From: an uncultured Prevotella sp.
GTDB taxonomy: Bacteria; Bacteroidota; Bacteroidia; Bacteroidales; Bacteroidaceae
Direction: 5' to 3'
DNA length: 27,483 bases
NCBI GenBank assembly: GCA_934254985.1
Contig: CAKQMS010000038.1
Span: 1 to 27,483, forward strand
The translations under genes were made by a program, and so were the position numbers. Under the pieces are notes generated by a model, which worked only from the letters and a program-made list of their open reading frames with translations, did no database searches and was not told where the DNA came from. Below, piece by piece: positions 22,471 to 27,483 of this stretch. Numbering within the stretch: the stretch's first letter is position 1; every line of letters begins with the position of its first letter.

Positions 22471-22541
22471 AGGTGCCTGGCAGAGTCGAACTGCCTTGAG
22501 CGGTTTTGCAGACCGATACCTAACCGTTCGGACAAGGCACC
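22471..22541 (-). tRNA. tRNA-Cys (GCA)
   Basis: 71 bases on the - strand. The 7-bp acceptor stem GGTGCCT/AGGCACC, a D-arm, an anticodon arm with loop CTGCAAA (anticodon GCA at 22509-22507), and the T-arm GGCAG-TTCGACT-CTGCC are all present. The discriminator base is U, as expected for tRNA-Cys. CCA is not encoded. The base pair at the top of the anticodon stem (T/C) is mismatched. Confidence 0.96.
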
Positions 22542-22559
22542 CTGTTGTTAAATGCGGTG

Positions 22560-22591
22560 CAAAGGTAGTATAATTATTTTATTCTACCAAA
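22560..22591 (-). promoter_or_regulatory. Promoter of tRNA-Cys
   Basis: On the - strand TTTG (22591-22588), 20 bases, then TACCTTTG (22567-22560). The -33 end overlaps the last codons of the Cys-rich membrane protein gene. The following CACCGCATTT matches the rpsF promoter. Confidence 0.8.
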
Positions 22592-22788
22592 TTTTCTGCA
22601 TTCTTTTTTTCATTTATTCGTTGCAAAAGCTCTTTTCTGCTCTTGCATCGCCCTTTCTTATCCTTTAGCGGACAGCCTTGGCAACCGCTACACAGACTAT
22701 CTGTGTGGGTTGCCGCATAATAGATTTTCCATATAGCGTATGCCAAGGCTGCAGCCAAAATGATGAATACTATAATGTATTGTAGCAT
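22579..22788 (-). CDS. FeoB-associated Cys-rich membrane protein
   Basis: 69 aa: one N-terminal membrane helix (about 4-22), then the cysteine cluster CSGCQGCPLKDKKGRC (33-48) and a Lys/Glu-rich tail. This matches the FeoB-associated Cys-rich family, small proteins often beside ferrous iron transporters and thought to help iron uptake. No feoB is in the window. It starts 2 bases after the DUF4861 gene stop, so it is cotranscribed with it, and its 3' end holds the tRNA-Cys promoter. Confidence 0.82.
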   Translation of the reverse strand: MLQYIIVFIILAAALAYAIWKIYYAATHTDSLCSGCQGCPLKDKKGRCKSRKELLQRINEKKNAENLVE

Positions 22789-22790
22789 AT

Positions 22791-24002
22791 TTATTCAATT
22801 GTAACCTTTAATGGCGACTCGAGAGCATTCATAAAACTATTTATGCGTAGCTGCCATTCTTCTTGGTTTCTCACATCGTAACAACTCCATGCACTACCGA
22901 AGTAGTATGTATAGCGCTGGTTGTTTTTCAGATTCTTCACCACTCCTACAGCATGACCTGCAATAGCGCCATCGGGCTTGTCGTAGAAGAGTTTCTTGCA
23001 CTTTGCTCCTTCAGGGAACAAGGCTCCTACATAAATCTGGAAACCATATTTGTCGGGAGCCTCTGTAGGGTCGGCATACTGCACATAGTTTTTACCTATT
23101 ACCACACTCTCGGTATCGGCAGTATGGACAACAACTCCTGAAGCAAAGTCGCAAGGCTGAGTAAGACCAGTATACCAAACTACCATCTTATTGAAGTTGG
23201 AACCCTTATCAAGGCTGATGATGCGATGCTCAACCACACCTTCGTCGTTCTTAATCTTAGTAGGATTATAGGTAAGCGCAACTGTGAAGCGAAGCGGACC
23301 ATTGTCCAAAATCTTATAAGTCTTGTAGCAATAAGGGAAGATAAGCTTGTCGCCATCCATAAGCGCAGGAGCACCACAACCAAGCGAAGGACCTACGCCA
23401 TAGCAGTCGAGACCGCGACCATGGTCGAGATGAAACGAAGTGTGGAGGTGTGTATAGTCGTCTTTGCGACCATTGCCAAGTTCATATCCACGCACGTTGC
23501 CATCATAGTCGATATAATAGCGGTCGCGCATATCGAGTTCAGGACTATTCTTTGTCCAAACATCGGTACCAAACGAGCGTTCACCACTCTTCTGCAAAGG
23601 AGGACCATATACACGGTATGCACCACGGTCGTTTTCCCATCCTATATCATCTTTGCGAGTAGGAAATCTGTTTCCATCTACCCAACGGCGCATAGGCTCA
23701 GGTGTACCCTTCACGATAGTATATGTGGTGGTGCCACAAGGTCTAACGGCTGCATCTATAAGGAGTTTGCCATCGTGAGTAATCTGGTAGTCCACCTGCT
23801 GGCGCATACCATTCTTCACCACAAAAGTCTCATTGTCGGAAATGCCGAGCTTTGCACGCACGTCTTTCACGTCAATCTCAACAAGCTCCTGACGCTGGAA
23901 TCGTTCGTCGTTAACAATCTTCACCTTCACGTCGGCAGCCTTAGCCAAAGTTGTCATAAGCATGACGAGTGAGGCAAGACAAGTTAGTTTCTTGAAGTTC
24001 AT
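22791..24002 (-). CDS. DUF4861-family secreted protein
   Basis: 403 aa with a signal peptide (about 1-22, ending AKA). The rest matches my recollection of DUF4861 proteins, exported or periplasmic beta-rich proteins found in Bacteroidetes with pectin and uronate genes: an N-terminal beta domain with FVVKNG, then ENDRGAYRVYGPPLQKSG, the HTSFHLDHGRGLDCYGVG region rich in His, Asp and Gly, and a C-terminal YYFGSAWS segment. Function is not established, though a sugar-binding or hydrolase-like role is often suspected. It lies 65 bases after the DPP IV gene on the same strand and 2 bases before the Cys-rich gene. Direct repeats AGATGCACATAG/AGATGCACACAG at 24036 and 24055 lie in its upstream gap. 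Confidence 0.8.
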   Translation of the reverse strand: MNFKKLTCLASLVMLMTTLAKAADVKVKIVNDERFQRQELVEIDVKDVRAKLGISDNETFVVKNGMRQQVDYQITHDGKLLIDAAVRPCGTTTYTIVKGTPEPMRRWVDGNRFPTRKDDIGWENDRGAYRVYGPPLQKSGERSFGTDVWTKNSPELDMRDRYYIDYDGNVRGYELGNGRKDDYTHLHTSFHLDHGRGLDCYGVGPSLGCGAPALMDGDKLIFPYCYKTYKILDNGPLRFTVALTYNPTKIKNDEGVVEHRIISLDKGSNFNKMVVWYTGLTQPCDFASGVVVHTADTESVVIGKNYVQYADPTEAPDKYGFQIYVGALFPEGAKCKKLFYDKPDGAIAGHAVGVVKNLKNNQRYTYYFGSAWSCYDVRNQEEWQLRINSFMNALESPLKVTIE

Positions 24003-24067
24003 AGTTGTTTATTGTTGATTTATAAGTTACATATTAGATGCACATAGATTATTCAGATGCACACAGC

Positions 24068-26269
24068 TTATTTCAAATGGTCGTTGAACCATTCTGTAAT
24101 CTGGCGCAACAGATGGCGACGAGTGTTGCCACCAAAGATGCTATGGTTGCGATTGGTATAGATATTCTCCTTGAAGTCCTTATCTGCCTGTACCAAAGCT
24201 TCTGAATATTCAAATGTGTTTTGTGGATGCACATTATCATCAGCCAAACCATGACAAATCAACAGAGCACCATTAAGTTTGTCGGCACGCGATATAGGAT
24301 TGTCGTCGTAGCCCGCAGCATTCTCTTTTGGAGTACGCATATAGCGCTCTGTATAAACGGTATCATAGAATCGGAATGAGGTTGGAGGCGCTACAGCCAC
24401 ACCTGCTTTGAATACAGGGCGACCTTCGCTCATACTCATCAGGGTGCAGAATCCGCCATAGCTCCATCCCCAGATGCCGATATTGTTTTTGTCTACGTAT
24501 GGCAACGAGCCAAGATACAAAGCGGTCTCCACTTGGTCGCGAGCCTCGAGCTTACCAAGATTCAAATATGTAGACTTCTCGAAGTCAGAACCACGTCCGC
24601 CTGTTCCACGTCCGTCTACACAAACCACGATATATCCCTGCTGAGCAAGATACATGTCGTAGGCACCACCCTGCCCCATAGAACCTGCATTCCAAGAGTT
24701 CATAACCTGTTGGTTGCCTGGTCCGCTATACTGGAACATGATGACAGGATATTTGCGTGAGCTATCGAAGTTGGCAGGCTTAACCATCCATCCGTCGAGC
24801 TTCACGCCCTCAGAGGTAGTAAACGAGAATGTCTCTTTCTGAGTCCAACCATATTCTGCTATCTTAGCCTTGAGTTCCTTGTTGTCGAGGTTGGTAGAGA
24901 GCACACGTCCTTGGTTGTCGCGAGTGGTATAGACATAAGGAGTATTATAGTCGCTCCAAGTGTTGATAAAATAACGATAGTCGCCCGAGAAGATAGCGTA
25001 GTTGCATCCCTCTTTATCCGAAAGTCGCTCTATCTTGCCATTCTTATGTGCAACATAAATCTGACGGTCGTGAGGATTGATAGCGGCTGCCTGATAATAG
25101 ATGTCGCCGGTCTTCTCGTCGTAGCCATAGATATCGGTAATATCAAATTTTCCACCCACATGGCGAAGCTGAGTGCCATTCATATTATATAGGTATATAC
25201 CTGTATAGCCATCGCGGTCGCTTGGCATGAGGATATAGTCGTTGCCGATAGTTACCGAGCCGATGGTACCTTCTTTCACATATTTGTTAACCTTGTCTTG
25301 AACGAGCAACTGACTAACAGTAGAGCGAGGGTTAACGGCATATAGGTTGAGCTCATCCTGATGACGATTTGTGGTATAGACAATCATGCGAGCAGGATTG
25401 CTGGTGCTCTTAAGGCGTGGGATATATCCGTCGGCATCTACAGGTACCTGAAGCTGCTGAGTTTTCTTAGCCTTGATATCAAAGCTCCATACCGAAACCT
25501 TGGCATTATCTTCGCCTGCCTTTGGATATTTGTAGCTATATTCGCCAGGGTAGGTTTCATATTCCTTACGTTCAGGTTTCATACCCTTGAAGAGCTGAAG
25601 AGAATATGTCTTGACAGCGCTCTCATCGTACTTCACCCAACAAAGCATGGTGCCATCGGCATTGAATTCGAGGGCAGAATTAAATGAGAATTCCTCTTCG
25701 TAAACCCAGTCTGGCAAACCATTTATAATATGATTGAATTTGCCATCCTTAGTAACTTGGCTCTCGCTGTTGTCGTAGAGAAGTTTTACGAGGAAGATGT
25801 TGTTGTCGCGAACGAATGCCACCTGCAATCCGTCTGGCGACCATACAGGCACTTGCTGTTTGCCACCCTCAGAGAGTTTGTCGAGTCGGCGATTTTGCAT
25901 ATCATAGATGTAATAAACAGCTTTGAACGAACGACGATATACTGATTCTGTCTGAGTCTGGATGAGCATACGTTTGCCATCAGGCGACATGATGTAACCA
26001 TCAAAGCTCTTAATGCTCTCGCCTATGGTATTGTTTACATCAAACAACACACCGGTCTGCTTACCTGTCTTAAATGAATACTTCACAATCTGCTTGCCGT
26101 CGGCAGAAATCTGGGCATACTGGTCTGTACCCTTCAGAGGGTCGATGCCGCTAATACGCTTTGCTGCAAAAGTGCCGTTGGTGACAGACTGGATATCTAT
26201 CTTCTCGGCAGCATTAATGGTAGTAGAAGCCATTAGAAAAAATGCACAAAAAATGAATAGCTTTTTCAT
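24068..26269 (-). CDS. Dipeptidyl peptidase IV (S9B family)
   Basis: 733 aa with a signal peptide (about 1-20), so periplasmic or secreted. It removes X-Pro and X-Ala dipeptides from peptide N-termini. An N-terminal beta-propeller (about 40-480) carries the double-Glu motif DWVYEEEF (187-194), which binds the substrate amino end and separates true DPP IV from other S9 enzymes. The C-terminal alpha/beta hydrolase has S603 in GWSYGGF, the Asp in ADDNVHPQN (677-678) and H709 in RNHSIFG. Length matches bacterial DPP IV. It has its own promoter at 26307-26337, overlapping that of the divergent radical SAM gene. Confidence 0.95.
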   Translation of the reverse strand: MKKLFIFCAFFLMASTTINAAEKIDIQSVTNGTFAAKRISGIDPLKGTDQYAQISADGKQIVKYSFKTGKQTGVLFDVNNTIGESIKSFDGYIMSPDGKRMLIQTQTESVYRRSFKAVYYIYDMQNRRLDKLSEGGKQQVPVWSPDGLQVAFVRDNNIFLVKLLYDNSESQVTKDGKFNHIINGLPDWVYEEEFSFNSALEFNADGTMLCWVKYDESAVKTYSLQLFKGMKPERKEYETYPGEYSYKYPKAGEDNAKVSVWSFDIKAKKTQQLQVPVDADGYIPRLKSTSNPARMIVYTTNRHQDELNLYAVNPRSTVSQLLVQDKVNKYVKEGTIGSVTIGNDYILMPSDRDGYTGIYLYNMNGTQLRHVGGKFDITDIYGYDEKTGDIYYQAAAINPHDRQIYVAHKNGKIERLSDKEGCNYAIFSGDYRYFINTWSDYNTPYVYTTRDNQGRVLSTNLDNKELKAKIAEYGWTQKETFSFTTSEGVKLDGWMVKPANFDSSRKYPVIMFQYSGPGNQQVMNSWNAGSMGQGGAYDMYLAQQGYIVVCVDGRGTGGRGSDFEKSTYLNLGKLEARDQVETALYLGSLPYVDKNNIGIWGWSYGGFCTLMSMSEGRPVFKAGVAVAPPTSFRFYDTVYTERYMRTPKENAAGYDDNPISRADKLNGALLICHGLADDNVHPQNTFEYSEALVQADKDFKENIYTNRNHSIFGGNTRRHLLRQITEWFNDHLK

Positions 26270-26306
26270 ATTTGATTTTAATTACTTATTTTCGAAAATA
26301 ATAATG

Positions 26307-26337
26307 CAAAGATAATTATTTTTTCTTAACTTTGCAA
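26307..26337 (-). promoter_or_regulatory. Promoter of the DPP IV gene
   Basis: On the - strand TTG (26337-26335), 20 bases, then TATCTTTG (26314-26307). The gene starts 37 bases further on. Confidence 0.7.
26327..26334 (+). promoter_or_regulatory. -7 element for the radical SAM gene
   Basis: TAACTTTG at 26327-26334, 38 bases before the TTG start. It lies between the -7 and -33 elements of the divergent DPP IV promoter, so the two promoters share DNA. Confidence 0.65.
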
Positions 26338-26372
26338 TACTATTAATAACAATATCAAAGTTTTAAAATAAA

Positions 26373-27278
26373 TTGGCAGAACCATACAATGATTTCGGAA
26401 GCTGGATAAGAAAGCAGTTTCCATATAGAGTTCAGAAGATTTCTATCGACGCGGGATTCTCGTGTCCGAATAGAGACGGACGGATATCGTCGGGCGGATG
26501 TACATTCTGCGACAACCGTACCTTCAACCCTTCGTATTGCAACAAAACGAAGAGCATCAGCGAACAACTTGCCGAGGGCAAAGCTTTCTTCGCAAGGAAA
26601 TATCCTGAGATGAAATATCTTGCTTATTTCCAAGCATATACCAACACCTACGACTCTTTAGACAGGCTAAAGGCTATGTATGAGGAGGCGTTGGCTGTAG
26701 ACAACGTGGTTGGAATAGTGATAGGCACTCGTCCCGATTGTGTGAGCGATGAACTATTAGACTATCTGGCAGAGTTGGCGAAGCAAACTTTCGTGATGGT
26801 GGAATATGGCATAGAGTCGGCTAACGACGAGACATTAAAGCGAATTAATCGTGGTCACGACTTTGCCTGCAGTCGCGATGCTATAGAGCGCACGCATTGT
26901 CGTGGCATTCTTACTGGCGGGCACATAATCCTGGGACTACCAGGCGAAGATGCCAACGAGAGTCTGCGCCAAGCTCCTATCATTTCGTCATTACCGCTCG
27001 ACGTGCTAAAAATTCATCAGATGCAGATTATTCGTGGCACAGCTTTGGCTCGAGAATACGAGAAACATCCATTCCATGTGTATAGCGTTGACGAATATCT
27101 TGACTTGGTAGTAAAATTCATATCTTTGCTCCGCCCCGACTTGGTACTTGAGCGCTTCGTTAGCCAATCGCCTAAGGAATTGCTCATAGCTCCTAAATGG
27201 GGACTCAAGAATCATGAGTTTACCGATTTGTTGAGAAAGAAAATGAATGAAAAGAATAAGCTTTTGGCTAAAGAATAA
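26373..27278 (+). CDS. TIGR01212-family radical SAM protein (YhcC-like)
   Basis: 301 aa from a TTG start. An in-frame TAA three codons upstream leaves no ATG, and the conserved YNDFGSWIRKQFPYRVQKI follows at once. The iron-sulfur cysteines are C31, C43 and C46 (CPNRDGR...GGCTFC), a spacing longer than the usual CxxxCxxC and typical of this Elp3-like group. Further marks are YFQAYTNTYD, IGTRPDCV, EYGIESAND and HIILGLPGE. Members of this family are cytoplasmic; their reaction is not established, though relatives modify RNA or cofactors. It is a single gene with its own promoter, divergent from DPP IV. Confidence 0.92.
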   Translation: MAEPYNDFGSWIRKQFPYRVQKISIDAGFSCPNRDGRISSGGCTFCDNRTFNPSYCNKTKSISEQLAEGKAFFARKYPEMKYLAYFQAYTNTYDSLDRLKAMYEEALAVDNVVGIVIGTRPDCVSDELLDYLAELAKQTFVMVEYGIESANDETLKRINRGHDFACSRDAIERTHCRGILTGGHIILGLPGEDANESLRQAPIISSLPLDVLKIHQMQIIRGTALAREYEKHPFHVYSVDEYLDLVVKFISLLRPDLVLERFVSQSPKELLIAPKWGLKNHEFTDLLRKKMNEKNKLLAKE

Positions 27279-27304
27279 CATTGCATAAAAAAAACGCCGT
27301 AGTG

Positions 27305-27402
27305 CCCTAAAAAATGAAGTAGGCTTCGTTGGGCAACGAAGCCTACTTCATCGGGCAACGAAGCCTGCTTCATTGGCACTTGAAGCAGGCTTCATTTTTT
27401 AG
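27305..27402. mobile_element. 98-bp palindromic element, MITE-like or complex terminator
   Basis: The ends CTAAAAAATGAAG (27308-27320) and CTTCATTTTTTAG (27390-27402) are perfect 13-bp inverted repeats, and CGTAGTG flanks the element on both sides (27298-27304, 27403-27409). Inside, TGAAGTAGGCTTCGT (27315-27329) pairs with its complement at 27336-27350, and GAAGCCTGCTTCA (27360-27372) with 27381-27393. No coding capacity. It could be a miniature transposable element with a 7-bp target duplication, or just an elaborate 3' terminator of the radical SAM gene. Confidence 0.55.
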
Positions 27403-27483
27403 CGTAGTGTGGTTTAACGATTTTAGTTGACCACTTTAAGCTTTATTTATAATACGAGTTGACTCAGTTATTACTTATTTATA

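Noticed and set aside
22344..22535. 63-aa reading frame on the - strand
   Set aside because: It overlaps the tRNA-Cys gene, its terminator and the 15-bp repeat.

Overview
The window reads as chromosome of a Bacteroidales bacterium, most like Prevotella/Segatella. The grounds are: many start regions carry the Bacteroidetes promoter form TTTG-N19-TAnnTTTG with no clear Shine-Dalgarno sites; the families are typical of the group (a DPP IV with signal peptide, a DUF4861 protein, a FeoB-associated Cys-rich membrane protein, a TolC/MacA/MacB set, and beta-carbonic anhydrase near ribE); base composition is moderately AT-rich. Species assignment is an inference.

Layout. 198-2846 (+): MltG and an unrecognised membrane/zinc-ribbon protein. 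2940-3658 (-): a HEPN/MNT toxin-antitoxin pair between two identical 43-bp terminator copies. 3874-9553 (-): a same-strand series of pdxT, pdxS, a ThiD-like/AraC fusion regulator, a GH13 amylase joined in frame to an AlaX-type tRNA-editing domain, and fabD. 9711-10868 (-): rplI, rpsR and rpsF with a promoter and a terminator. 11083-12826 (+): a small membrane protein, a structured RNA leader, ribE and a beta-carbonic anhydrase. 12827-13544: gene-free, with a hairpin, a 22-bp tandem repeat and a possible promoter/RNA. 13546-16123 (+): a probable restriction-modification operon, made of an EcoRI-family adenine methyltransferase and a DUF262-HNH nuclease behind a heavily folded leader. 16188-16271: three 18-bp repeats at an exact 33-bp period. 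16522-21266 (+): a TolC-MacA-MacB ATPase-MacB permease operon whose gene junctions carry short purine-rich tandem repeats. 21371-26269 (-): a gluconate 5-dehydrogenase-like SDR, tRNA-Cys, a FeoB-associated protein, a DUF4861 protein and DPP IV. 26373-27278 (+): a TIGR01212 radical SAM protein, followed by a 98-bp palindromic element flanked by a 7-bp direct repeat.

The most unusual items are: (1) the ThiD-like/AraC fusion just upstream of pdxST, whose kinase part has lost its phosphoryl-transfer half and looks like a vitamin-sensing domain; (2) the amylase/tRNA-editing fusion; (3) the methyltransferase plus DUF262-HNH locus with its switch-like leader; (4) the structured RNA in front of ribE, which I could not match to the FMN riboswitch. 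All calls come from reading the sequence by eye; no database search was run.
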